Counted from the first letter of the stretch, positions 20,303 through 30,127 are shown. The stretch is DNA of 64,000 nucleotides from Sphaerulina vaccinii (GCA_022570795.1 JAKUDP010000009.1:1837972-1901971); one strand, 5' to 3'. Numbers and translations: made by a program. The notes: generated from the letters alone by a model not told the origin.

Positions 20303-22034
20303 ATGTCAACGTGTCAACACAACATGGCTCACTTTCACCATCAAACCTCCACGATGTGTGATGACCATCGCCCGAAGAAACCATCAAATTACTGTGGCTC
20401 CGGCCTGGATGACGAAGCGTCCTCAGTCTCTGCCGACATAGCACCCAGCACCGGAGTCAACGAGAAGCCCAAGGCTAGAGTGATTGTGCTTGGTGCGGGT
20501 ATATCTGGCCTCCGTGCCGCAGCTGTGCTCCAACGCCATGGCTTGGACGTCATTATCATTGAAGCTCGCCATCGTATCGGCGGACGCATCTACACGACAA
20601 GAAATGCAGATGGCGTACCGAGGGATATTGGTTAGTCCTTGAACACAAACCTTGTCGCTGATACTGAGCTGCAGACCTGTGTTGGTTCGATGATGGCCGG
20701 AAGGCTTCTTCACCCCAGGGAACATTCTTTCTCGCTTACTAATTCGAGTAAACTTAGGCGCTGCATGGTGCCATGAGACGAGCCATAATCCTCTGGTCAA
20801 ATTAATTTCGAAGCTGAAGCTCGACTACTACTATGATGACGGGCTCCCTCTGTATTATACAAAGGACGGTCGGGCTGGTGCTCAGGCCAAGTTCAAGAAA
20901 GTGGCTGACGAAGCTGCGGATCATATGCAGTGGTACTACGAAACGTACCCAGAAGCACCTGATCAAACCGCGTACGACTTTGTAAAGGCTTTCGTTGCGA
21001 ACCATAAACTCATTACCGATGATGAGCGCTTGTGGGCACCACAGGCATTCAAAGAAGTTGAGCTGTGGATCGGAACTTCGATCGAGACCGCCTCTTCCAA
21101 ACATCTCTCCTACTTCATTACTGAGCGCAATCTGTACATGAAAGGCGGCTACGATGCCATCGTGAAGTGGACCGCCAACTGTCTCCTTCCCGGCACTATA
21201 CAGCTCAACAGCACCGTTGACAGCGTTATGTGGACCGAAGATGGCCCCAAGAAATGTGCAATCGAGTATCATAACAACGCAGGAGATGTTTCCGTTATCG
21301 AAGCCGATGCTGTTGTCTCTACCCTGCCGCTAGGTGCTCTTAGGCGAAATCTGGTTCACTTCGATCCACCATTGCCAAGCGACATGCAGCTTGGCATCTG
21401 CAAATTCAGCTATGGAGCATTAGGCAAAGTGTTCTTCGAGTTTGCTGATATCTTTTGGAGTAAAGAGCACGATCAGTTCGTGTGCGTGCCATCTCCTCCA
21501 GAATTGGATGCCGATCAGTACTCGACCTCACCCGCCTCGAGTATGACCGCCTCGAGCAATTCTGACGAAGAAGACTCCATCCTGAACTATGCTACTGTCA
21601 CTATAAACCTCTGGATTATGACTGGCAGCAAAGAGCTCTGCATTCAGATTGCGGAGCCTCTAACTCAGCGCATCGAGGCCATGGGTAAGAAGGATATCTA
21701 TAAATTCTTCGAACCCCTCTTCAAGCTTCTTCGCACTGAGCCATACAAGTCTCTACCTCGTCTTATTAATGTGGAAACTACGCACTGGTCCCAGGATCCT
21801 CTCGCTGGATATGGCTCCTATTCCGCCGACAAAGTTCACGACGAACCTCAGCTGTGGATGGACGCTCTCGAGAACCACAAGAATTGTCGACTTCAATTTG
21901 CCGGAGAGCACTGCACCTTAGCTGGCAACGGGTGTGTGCACGGCGCATTCGCTACTGGCGAGACTGCTGCAAAGAATCTCTTGAAGAGCCTCAATGTTGA
22001 ATACGATGGTGGAGATTTTGTCAGTCTTTACTAA
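20303..22034 (+). CDS. Flavin amine oxidase, polyamine oxidase-like (2 exons)
   Basis: Exons 20303-20630 and 20758-22034 give 534 residues; the 127-bp intron has a GTTAGT donor, an ACTAAT branch and an ACTTAG acceptor and falls inside the conserved ...DIG/AAWCHE... segment, where splicing restores the family motif. After ~55 variable residues comes the FAD-binding motif VIVLGAGISGLRAAAVLQ (~60-77), EARHRIGGRI, a substrate domain, and near the C-terminus GYGSYSAD and AGEHCTLAGNGCVHGAFATGE (~490-510), the second FAD contact of LSD1/Fms1-type oxidases. It should oxidise a secondary or primary amine, with polyamines the favoured guess, making an aldehyde and H2O2. No signal peptide is seen, and the C-terminus VSLY is not a PTS1. 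A serine-rich insertion (SPASSMTASSNSDEED) lies near residue 370. Confidence 0.92.
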
Positions 22035-22416
22035 GCAAGGCATTGGGCATGCATAGAGAGAGATGTGCCGAGCTCAATGATAGGGCGTAGCATGAATCGA
22101 TTGATAATTGAATGCGAGTATCGCGTGGTTGAGACTGCGGAGGAGCCATTCGATAGATTGGGGTGCGCCATAACGAGTGATAGTGCGGCCCCCTGATGGT
22201 CGACCTGTTCAAAGCGAGCATCGCAAAAAGTCATCGCTTAGCTCCTATTCGAAGCCCAAAACACAGTGAACATCAATCTGGTACAAACAAAATTCGTTAC
22301 ACGCCTTTCTCCTGCATCTTCAGCCGACCTTCTTGATATTTCCGCTGCACCATCAGGCATACTGCCAGCACTCAGAGCAGGCACTCGAGCAGATTCGAGC
22401 CAATGACCGTGCATCT
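22035..22416. other. Convergent 3' intergenic region
   Basis: 382 bp between the stops of two convergent genes, if the extended model of the secreted-protein gene is right. No gene or repeat seen. Confidence 0.45.
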
Positions 22417-23444
22417 CTAGCTAACAGATGACACCTGATCAATCACTGCAGGAATCTGTAGCAGGTAAGTAGGCAATTTTTCCTTCGGGTAGTATACTTG
22501 CTACGACTTACAATCTCAGCGGTTAATGCTCCGCAAAGTGCCCAAACGACAGCGCCCACTACAAATAATCACGGATGTTAGTACTACTTGATGCAAACTT
22601 CTACGACCTCGGTTTATAGTGTATAGGACGACGTACGCAGCAGGAAACCCGGAGGTTCCAAGACATTTTCTGCGCAGACCGTAACTGCGACGATGACAGT
22701 AGAAATAGTGGCTAGACGGTATGATTAGTCGAGCTCGTTAGAATTGCGGAGCATTGATAGAAGTGTGGTTAGCTTACTGATCCAATTTTTAATGTTTTCA
22801 AGGAAATGCCAATGTATATGTATGCCGAAAAGATCGGAGGTCGCTACACCGTCCGGGCTCCTTGGCGCCAAGTAGGGCTCAACCTCCGATCCAGTGGAAC
22901 CACTACGTCGCTCAACATCAACTTGCTTCCAGGCTGCGACCGCATCTTTGTCGGCTTGAATCGCTTTCTGAATCAAATGTTTCGCTCCTGCTTGTCCTGC
23001 AGCTTTCTGTCCTGAATTGAGCTGGTTAAGGAGTGCTTTTGCAGTACTTATAACGTGCGCATGGGGATCCCTGCGAGGGACAACATAAGTATGGTCCCAG
23101 CACGCGACTGCAGTCCTCGCGCTAATATGCCATCGACCGTTTTGGCGGCAAAAATTGGCTTGTCGTTTCTCTAGGGGCGGTGGCCCGTCCAACGATGCAA
23201 TCAACTCGGGATCTCCAGACATGCGAGCAGCTTCTATGGCGTTCTCGTGGTACTTTTCAAGGTCACCTTCCTCGGCGTACTTGATGCCTAGTTGCTCATG
23301 TGCGCTCAACGCCTCGCGGTCGACAAGAAGGTTGTTGCGTGCTTGCAGTTCACTTGCTGCATGGTTGTCTTGTAGAGGTACGAGGAGCGCATTGCAATGC
23401 AAAGCCCACGCAAGAAGCACAGCAAGCGTCTTCGATGGGAACAT
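22417..23444 (-). CDS. Secreted protein with Kex2 sites and hydrophobic C-terminus (4-exon model)
   Basis: The first exon (23444-22778) encodes a signal peptide (MFPSKTLAVLLAWALHCNALL), a ~70-residue acidic pro-region and a Kex2-type site LEKR at 91-94, then QANFCRQNGRWHIS and further basic pairs (PRR, ERR). Read without splicing it ends after ...RNSNELD at 22725. Three well-formed introns, 22777-22712 (GTAAGC...CTAG), 22636-22559 (GTACGT, TACTAAC branch, TGTAG) and 22511-22456 (GTAAGT...TACAG), keep one frame through exons 22711-22637, 22558-22512 and 22455-22417. The result is a 275-residue protein ending in a hydrophobic region (STVIVAVTVCAENVLEP... then LLLGAVVWALCGALTAEII). No family was recognised. 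It may be a processed secreted protein with a membrane-active or membrane-anchored tail. Confidence 0.7.
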
Positions 23445-23921
23445 GTTGTCGTGGTGCGGATGGGTTGGGTGCAGATATACACAATAGTTGGTCTCGAGAC
23501 AGTCGTAACGGGACTTTTGCTGCTCCTTATGTGTTCTCAGAGGTGCGAGCCTTCGCGGTCTGCGCTCGTCGATCGATGCCGGCTGCTTTGCGGTGAACAG
23601 CGAGAAAGGAATGCCCTAATCGAACCTTCATCAGCAGTCCCAGTGATACCACACCAACTATCAACAATCGAACAAAATACCACCATCTGGCGTGGTTACC
23701 AAGCCCAACTCGCCGATAGCAAGAACAACAACGACTCACAGTCCTAGAAACCGTGCTCGATACGGAGCATAGGTACGTGGGAGCGATGTGAGATAAGAGG
23801 TGTAACATTAGCAGCATAGCTCTTCTGTTCCTTGTTAGATTCATCGAAGTGCAACTCTGCTATCTACGCGGCGAATGGATTAGTTCTCAGAAGGACCGAG
23901 AACCAAGGGATGGCGGAGAGG
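23445..23921. other. Intergenic region upstream of secreted-protein gene
   Basis: About 480 bp that should hold the promoter of the minus-strand secreted-protein gene. Overlapping frames on both strands lack a domain or splice support. Confidence 0.4.
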
Positions 23922-24215
23922 GCTTGTTGCAACGACTTGCCGTAAGGGCTTGTTGGAACGACTTGCCGTAATGGCTTGTTATAACGACTTGCCGTAAAAG
24001 CTTGTTGCAACGACTTGCTGTAGGGGCTTGTTGGAACGACTTGCCGTAAGGGCTTATTATGACGACATGCCGTAAAGGCTTGTTGGAACGACTTGCCGTA
24101 GGGGCTTGTTGCAACGACTTGCCGTAAGGGCTTGTTGCAACGACATGCCGTAAAGGCTTGTTGGAACGACTTGCCGTAAGAGCTTGTTAGACCGATTTGC
24201 CGTAAGGGCTTCGAG
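23922..24215. repeat. 26-bp minisatellite, 12 units in perfect phase
   Basis: GCTTGTT (with GCTTATT and GCTTCGA variants) recurs at 23922, 23948, 23974, 24000, 24026, 24052, 24078, 24104, 24130, 24156, 24182 and 24208, exactly 26 bp apart without a single insertion or deletion. Units contain GCAACGACTTGCCGTAA with scattered substitutions. Because 26 is not a multiple of 3, the minus strand reads through all three phases in turn and stays open, giving a 26-residue peptide repeat (NKPLRQVV...SYGKSFQQAFTA-like). Coding use is unproven. Confidence 0.92.
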
Positions 24216-24383
24216 GTCACTGCGCGCCGACTTGGTCCTAGTTGGTGATAAGCATAGTAGACTTAATAAACATGCTAAGCAGCTATATAGCTCGACTTTA
24301 TTCTTTTCAAAGACCCAGATTCTGCCGAGTAGTCTCTAACGCAGAGGATCAAACTGCTCTTCAAACAACCGAAGCATCGAGTT

Positions 24384-24817
24384 ATGAGGCTCACACTTAC
24401 TGCCCCTATAGTATTCCTTGTTGCATCGTTTGAGTAAGTGGAGTACTCTCCAAGTTCTTAGAAAGTAGCTTTGCTAAGAAGATGGACAGCAACAATTATT
24501 GGGCCAACGCCTTCCGCTGCACTACTAGATGGATTCCGACATTGCATAATCATGCTATCGACAGAGGATATTCGGACGCTATAACAAACACAGCCTGCAA
24601 GCAGATGTTCCCTAATAACCCTGAGCGTCTCTTTGCGTCCCCGCAGGGCGCGTGCTGCGGTATCACGGAACAAGAAGGAAGGGCAGGCCAAGCTAAGCTC
24701 GTCCTCTTGTGCGCGCAGGCTCTTGACCGTAGTCGCGCCAAAAGTACTCATGAGGATCCATACCTCTGCAATTGCGGGGCTCCGCATTTAGTGTGTCAGC
24801 CGGGGCCTCCTCACTGA
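24384..24817 (+). CDS. Small cysteine-rich secreted protein (2 exons), effector-like
   Basis: Exon 1 (24384-24433) encodes a signal peptide MRLTLTAPIVFLVASF. A 56-bp intron (24434-24489; GTAAGT donor, GCTAAG near the branch position, GACAG acceptor) leads to exon 2 (24490-24817), for a total of 125 residues. The mature part (from about DNNYWANAF) has eight cysteines: FRCTT, TACKQ, GACCG, LLCAQ, YLCNCG and LVCQ, consistent with four disulfides. Without splicing the signal-peptide frame stops immediately, so the intron is what links signal and cysteine domain. No family was recognised. Size, signal peptide and cysteine content match candidate apoplastic effectors or antimicrobial proteins; function is inference. 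It lies between the minisatellite and the GT2 gene. Confidence 0.62.
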
Positions 24818-25312
24818 GGGCTAAGATATAATTGTTGATATAATAATCGGGAACGGTGGGAATGCACAGATTACTATTGCGATCTTCTTCTCAGACCAAG
24901 CTTCGCTATGCTGTTGTCACACGTAGCCTATCTGATCAACATTACTCTTTATAGACCACCTGTAGTAGTTTTCTTGTTCCAATACTATGTGGCGTGAAGT
25001 ATCGTTCAACTTGCGACGCTTTGCAAAGGGAAAGTCGTATTGTAGCAAGACGCAGTTTGCCGTAAAACCTGATAGTACCAGGGCACCGAGACAAACACCG
25101 TGTACGGCACTTGCAAAGTAAGATTATTCTACAGCCCTGTAAAAAGGCTAGTAGGCAATCTACAATTGACCTTTGAAGTTGAGCTCCATTCTCGTGCAAG
25201 GACTTTGCGTTGTAAAGCTTGATAAGTGATGCGGTCAGGTCAGGTCAGGTCAGGCTTGGTGATAAGGATGCTATACCGACTTCTTCCCAACAGCTACAGA
25301 ATGTTCTAGGAG
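24818..25312. other. Intergenic, with short GGTCA tandem repeat
   Basis: About 500 bp between convergent genes. A GGTCA pentanucleotide is repeated four times near 25233-25253. Nothing else supported. Confidence 0.5.
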
Positions 25313-27778
25313 CTAGCTAGGACGCATCTCTCCTCGGCTCTTGTCGCTGTTCTGCATAGGACCCATGTACGCTTTCGAAGGAATCTCGAGGTGGCTTGTC
25401 GCGCTCCAAGCTCTGGATGTTGATGTCGCAGACTTGGGCTTGCGTGGGCCCCCTATCTTGAGGAACTTTTTGATCTGGACGCCACACTCTACCAACTCAG
25501 CAGAGCCCCAGTATAGGAATATGGTGATGAGGAACGCAACAATACCGATCGAGAGGAGGACAGGGTTACCACACAGTCTGCCGATGAAGAATCCCAGTCC
25601 CACAAATATCGCGATATACCAGATTGCGAGATGTCCGACGTGGAAACTGCGTTGCCAGATTGACTGTCCGCGTCTCCGCTCGGCAGAGGAACGTGCGGAA
25701 GTGCCCCATCCCGTGTAGTTCATTGTCAAGAGACTCCATAGCTTTGTTGGTAGTAGTCCGAAAAAGTAGATGAAACTATAAGTCGAAAACAGCAGAAGCC
25801 TTAGGTCGAATCTCATACAGAGTGCCACTATGCACTTTACAAAAGCAAGACCGAACATTGTGATCAACCAGATAAGAGGGCGCCATTTGTTATCCGACGA
25901 GCCGAACAGCAAGTCAAAGATTGTCGCAACCAAGATGAATGGGTACAATGTTTGAATCGTTGTTTCGAAAAGTAGCCAGGGCGATTGATATACGAAGCTT
26001 AGAGGGAACCAGAACGCCTCGCGAAAGAACGATTTACTCCATCTTGTTTGCTGCTGAATCCATCGTACAAACGTCGTCGGACATTCGCTCTCGCACCATG
26101 TGCGGTGGGTGTAGCGTGTCTTTAACCCAAGGGCCAGGATATGATTCGTTAAGTGACGGTCGTCGCCAAAGGTAGTAGCCTTGCCGCCAAACGTCTGCAG
26201 GTTCCACGGACCGAGGATCGTCTCTAGGTCGCAAGAGCGATACATGCTTATTGGCCCCGAGAGGCACCCGACGCAGCGCCATGTAGATTGGCATGCTCGT
26301 TCAACATTGAAGGCAAACCAATACCTTGTAGCGCATAGTCGCGTAAGAAGGCTTTCCGCGCAGTTCCAGATCTTCACGTCGGCCGTAACGCCGCCAATAT
26401 CTCCCGAAGAGTACAAAGTCGTGTACATTTCGTCCAAAGCATTGCTCTGTACGAGCGTGTCCGAATCTGTAGTAAGAACTCCGTCTCTTGTTCGCAGTGC
26501 CCACAAACTAAACGCAAACGCTGTAAACATTGCTGTACGTTTGTGGCTGTGCGGTTGACTAAAGCAAACTGCTTCCATGCTACTAATACCCCACTTCCTA
26601 TCCCATTCGAGCACTTGATCAATAACGGTTTGTCTCGCTAACGCAAGAGCCTCTACGTGGCCCGGTCGATAGCTACCACTCAGGTAGCAGCCAGCTTTAG
26701 CTAAACAGGAACGAGTGTCGGTGGGCACATTGCTGAGATAGGTGGTGCGGTGCAGATTGGATAATAAGATAGGAAGGCGGATTAGAGGGGCATTCATCGA
26801 CCCAAACTCGTCGACGAATTGATTTGCCATGCAAAGGTCCGGCTCATCGTCGCCGTCAATAACACCGATAACGCATTTAGGACGGAGCGTTTGATTTTGC
26901 AAACTGCGTATACAGTGACGCCACGCATGCTCGTCCTCACGATAGCCAACGACAGCGATCGTGACCTCAGCTTCCGTATTGAGGGCTCCAGGAGATGGAG
27001 CGGAAACCACTCCCTTTTCGCAAAAGCTCTCGGATATACCTCCGCGCGTCCTCTTTGCTTGGGGATGATGATTTGCAATGCAGTCAATACTGATGCGGTT
27101 GGCGATCGCAGAACACACTTGAGCAGTATACTCCAGGAGAAATAGCGTGCCGTAGAGACCGACCGAGGTGAAACCGAGGTCGAACACACTCAAGCCTATG
27201 GCATAGCCTGCGATGAGAGCACCGAGAAGGCTGAGTGCGAACATGAGGTTGAAGACAGCCTTGAACGCGTCGATCTTCAATGGCTTCCGCACCGGAGAGT
27301 CAAAAATGGTCGCAGAATCAAAAGCTGTTGCCGGCACGCTGGTAGCGCCCGGGTGCGTATCTTGCAGCGGAGTCTTGATAATGTTTCGTCCGTGGGCCCC
27401 ACGAGTAGGATCGTTGCTCTCGCAGAGGCTATCTTGCAGCCGGGAGTCCGTTCCCAGCGATGGAGGAGTTATCCCATCGTCACTACAATATCGAAAACTG
27501 GAACGGGAGCATGACGAGCTCCTTATTACAGACCTGGAGGGCGTCACCGGTCGTGTCGACGGCGGAGTTGCTTCAAGGTACCATGTCCAGCATCGATCGT
27601 CCCCGGCCACTGTTGTCCGCGAGCACTCAGGAAGCTGGAGCTGGTTTTGCTCGCTGAGTGATCGGACATATGGCTTGCGCCATTGTCGTGCTTGGTTGTC
27701 GACAATGTCGACAGTGTCCGTGTTTTCGCGCGTCTCGACGTTGTGCATGATTTCTATAAAGAGCCAGCGAACTCCCAT
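25313..27778 (-). CDS. Hyaluronan-synthase-like processive glycosyltransferase (GT2), membrane
   Basis: Single-exon gene of 821 residues. A ~170-residue serine-rich N-terminus precedes two membrane helices (~175-225), a cytosolic GT2 domain, and five or so helices (~600-760). Catalytic motifs in order are VIDGDDEPD (~306), DSDT (~439), GDDRHLTNHIL (~539) and the product-channel motif QQTRWSKSFFRE (~579). YWFAFNVERACQSTWRC and LSGPISMYR closely follow the hyaluronan synthase pattern, nearer to HAS than to chitin synthases. It should polymerise a UDP-sugar and export the chain across the plasma membrane; the sugar is unknown, and fungal relatives (GT2 proteins needed for hyphal growth on surfaces in plant pathogens) have unresolved products. 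The first Met (MGVRWLFIEIM) or the second at ~residue 11 may be the start. It is divergent from the GH16 gene. Confidence 0.92.
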   Translation of the reverse strand: MGVRWLFIEIMHNVETRENTDTVDIVDNQARQWRKPYVRSLSEQNQLQLPECSRTTVAGDDRCWTWYLEATPPSTRPVTPSRSVIRSSSCSRSSFRYCSDDGITPPSLGTDSRLQDSLCESNDPTRGAHGRNIIKTPLQDTHPGATSVPATAFDSATIFDSPVRKPLKIDAFKAVFNLMFALSLLGALIAGYAIGLSVFDLGFTSVGLYGTLFLLEYTAQVCSAIANRISIDCIANHHPQAKRTRGGISESFCEKGVVSAPSPGALNTEAEVTIAVVGYREDEHAWRHCIRSLQNQTLRPKCVIGVIDGDDEPDLCMANQFVDEFGSMNAPLIRLPILLSNLHRTTYLSNVPTDTRSCLAKAGCYLSGSYRPGHVEALALARQTVIDQVLEWDRKWGISSMEAVCFSQPHSHKRTAMFTAFAFSLWALRTRDGVLTTDSDTLVQSNALDEMYTTLYSSGDIGGVTADVKIWNCAESLLTRLCATRYWFAFNVERACQSTWRCVGCLSGPISMYRSCDLETILGPWNLQTFGGKATTFGDDRHLTNHILALGLKTRYTHRTWCESECPTTFVRWIQQQTRWSKSFFREAFWFPLSFVYQSPWLLFETTIQTLYPFILVATIFDLLFGSSDNKWRPLIWLITMFGLAFVKCIVALCMRFDLRLLLFSTYSFIYFFGLLPTKLWSLLTMNYTGWGTSARSSAERRRGQSIWQRSFHVGHLAIWYIAIFVGLGFFIGRLCGNPVLLSIGIVAFLITIFLYWGSAELVECGVQIKKFLKIGGPRKPKSATSTSRAWSATSHLEIPSKAYMGPMQNSDKSRGEMRPS

Positions 27779-28032
27779 TCGTGGTTGGCGTGCGAGCTCT
27801 TTTCACCTATGCCAGCCAATATCTTTCTGGAATGGCTTAGTGCTGGTCACCAGCTAGGAAGAGGCCAATACCAGGACCCGACGACGATACCACACCGAAT
27901 CAAACAACCGGTTACTAGCACCATGCGACCGATAAGCGCCACCAACAGGGTCACTGGGCATTGGATCGAACATGAGACGAACTGCCGTGCGAAATAATCA
28001 TCAATATCAAGCAAACACCATGCAGCAAGCCC
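27779..28032. promoter_or_regulatory. Bidirectional promoter, GT2 / GH16
   Basis: Only 254 bp separate the divergent start codons, so the two genes almost certainly share promoter elements. No TATA box was obvious. Confidence 0.6.
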
Positions 28033-29172
28033 ATGTCGACATTTCTGAGCGCGTGGATCTTCGATGTGCCGCCCGCACGCTTTATCTCGGACATGCCTAC
28101 AGCACACAGTGCGTCGTCGTCCCCTTTCCTGTGCTCTCCTGCTCAGAGGAGGCGCATCGCTGCGCGCGTCATGGTGTTGCAGCTGCAAGACTGCGATTGC
28201 GGTTTCATCGATATCAACGATCCGACCGGCAGCATGTTCTCCAGCTTGTTAATAACCGATTTTACTAAAGCCTCTCGCAAGCACTTCGATGATCTGTTCG
28301 TTGCTGCCGCTTTCACTGTCGATCAACCGGGTGCCCCATATGTCAGGGCCTTCTCTCCTAAGCAGGTCCAACTCACTGCATCGGGCCTGGAGTTGACGGT
28401 TGCGACAGCCCTGGCACATGGCAACCAGGTGCCGTGTGGCCAAGTGTTTACCCAAGGGTCTTCATATTTCTACGGCTCATATTCGGCGCACATCCAGACT
28501 GCAAGCGTCCCGGGGACGGTGACGGCGCTGTACAATTACCACAACGCCACCTCCGAAGTCGACGTTGAATATCTCAGTTGGTGGACGACACCGGCACTGC
28601 TGTACACAGTCAAACCGCAACTTTACCTAGCCTCAGGGGAGTCCGATAGCAGAACTTATCACCAGGAGCCCTGGAACGGCACGGCCGATTCGTTTCATAG
28701 CAGCTTCCATACCTGGTCGTTCACTTGGCTGCCAGAGATTGTGCACTATGGCATCGACGGGCACTACACCCACAACATCACCGTCAATGTGCCGCAATCG
28801 CCAGGCCATCTGGCGATCAACCACTGGTCCAACGGTGACTCCCGATACTCCTCCGGCCCTCCCACAGTCGACAGCACCTCTGTTGTGTCCTACCTGCAAG
28901 CTGTCTACAACGACACTGACGCAATGCCACTGGCATGTGAAAAGACACAAGTGGCCTGTACCGTGGACAATGGCTACCTTCGGTCTCCGGGGAATCCCAG
29001 CTCCACGTTAATCTCAATTGCAAACTCGGTATCGGCACGTGGCGGAGCTGCTCCCAGTCGACCTGCGATTCCCATCGTCAACTCTGCTGGTCGTACTGTG
29101 AACGCTCCAATTTATTACAGCTTGCTCCTACTCCCCTCGCTATTATTTGCGAGCAAGTACTGCACCTCGTGA
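28033..29172 (+). CDS. GH16-family glycosidase/transglycosylase with GPI-like C-terminus
   Basis: Frame of 379 residues. The beta-jelly-roll GH16 region starts near DCDCGFIDINDP (~54) and includes FYGSYSAHIQ, the catalytic ExDxE motif EVDVEYLS (~175-182), WNGTADSFHSSFHTWSFTWLPEIVHYGIDG and PGHLAINHWSNG. A Cys-containing tail follows, then a hydrophobic end (APIYYSLLLLPSLLFASKYCTS) typical of a GPI-anchor signal. Several N-glycosylation sequons (NAT, NGT, NIT, NDT) fit an extracellular protein. The start is uncertain: the 50 residues before DCDCG have no clear signal peptide, so the true first exon or start may differ. The enzyme should cut or transfer beta-glucan-type chains at the wall; the partner GT2 suggests it acts on that product (inference). 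Confidence 0.85.
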   Translation: MSTFLSAWIFDVPPARFISDMPTAHSASSSPFLCSPAQRRRIAARVMVLQLQDCDCGFIDINDPTGSMFSSLLITDFTKASRKHFDDLFVAAAFTVDQPGAPYVRAFSPKQVQLTASGLELTVATALAHGNQVPCGQVFTQGSSYFYGSYSAHIQTASVPGTVTALYNYHNATSEVDVEYLSWWTTPALLYTVKPQLYLASGESDSRTYHQEPWNGTADSFHSSFHTWSFTWLPEIVHYGIDGHYTHNITVNVPQSPGHLAINHWSNGDSRYSSGPPTVDSTSVVSYLQAVYNDTDAMPLACEKTQVACTVDNGYLRSPGNPSSTLISIANSVSARGGAAPSRPAIPIVNSAGRTVNAPIYYSLLLLPSLLFASKYCTS

Positions 29173-30127
29173 ATGCAAGATTCCAGTCGATAATGAAACA
29201 CTTTGCCGCCTGAGTACCAAGAGCGGTCTTGCGACGCCCATTCGAATCTGGCGTGAGGATCAAGAGCATGCGGATGGGGTCCCAGTCTCTAAAAGTGGAT
29301 TATTGAATCCTGAAGACTTCATTCGTCTCAATGTCAGACCTGCACGGATTGAGGTCGAGTTGGGAATTGATAGAGAATCAGTTCATCTTACCTGTATTCA
29401 GTTTTTACAATCGGTATTGTCAGTACCCAATCTTGAGCCTTGTGAGCCTTGTATGGGGCTGTTCGGACGATACTGCCGAGACTTTGTCTCTGCATCTGCC
29501 GAGAATGCCATCAATCTGTGCCTTGTCGGACCGTGTTCTGGAAACACGGCTGATGAGAAGGTGGTTGTTGCAGAGAGAGAGAAACTTTCGCTCTCCGCGG
29601 CTGGAACTACTGTACTTGATAAGACCTCCGCTCCGTTCCGCACAGACCGCATGCTATGATGAAGCTTTTTTGCCCTCGTACATGCTCTGTTTGCGGTAGC
29701 CGCGTATGCATGCATGGACATGTCCTCGCTAGTCTGAAGGAAAGATTAGTCTTGAAGACACTGTGTTCTCCCGCAGCTGCAACTGCCGCGGCTGTGTACT
29801 GAAGAGAACACGTACAGTCTCTCATATGCATACGGGTATCTCCATTTGTCTGTGCCAACCTGGATTTGTATGTAGAACAGGGATTAACAGACTCTGGGAA
29901 ATACCCGTATGCATATGAGAGACTGTAACTCAGGACCTGCGATCAACGACGAGGTCGCACCCATGCAATCAGCTGAGTTCGAACAGCGGTCCTCTGGCAA
30001 GCCATTGCAAAGGCCGCCGGCGGCCAACTATATCTCTGAGACATACGTATAGACAGGCCTACTGCTCGCGTCCTTGCATCGTCCAATCGAGCCAGCAAAC
30101 CAACATTGAGGAGCAAAGGTGTTGATA
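29173..30127. other. Intergenic region with perfect inverted repeat
   Basis: About 950 bp after GH16. A long frame continues to 29659 but begins at TTG with no Met until near its end, so it is not called. It contains the inverted repeat listed separately. Confidence 0.45.
29814..29926. repeat. Perfect 26-bp inverted repeat around a 61-bp loop
   Basis: The arms at 29814-29839 and 29901-29926 (outer end ACAGTCTCTCATATGCATAC) are exact inverted copies and pair a few bases further inward with one mismatch. It may be a MITE relic or an RNA hairpin; no target duplication was seen. Confidence 0.85.

Noticed and set aside
23922..24215. Possible CRISPR array
   Set aside because: Units are directly tandem with no unique spacers, and the genome is eukaryotic.
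29147..29659. 170-residue plus frame after GH16
   Set aside because: Begins with TTG and has no Met until near its end; no domain or splice acceptor linking it to GH16.
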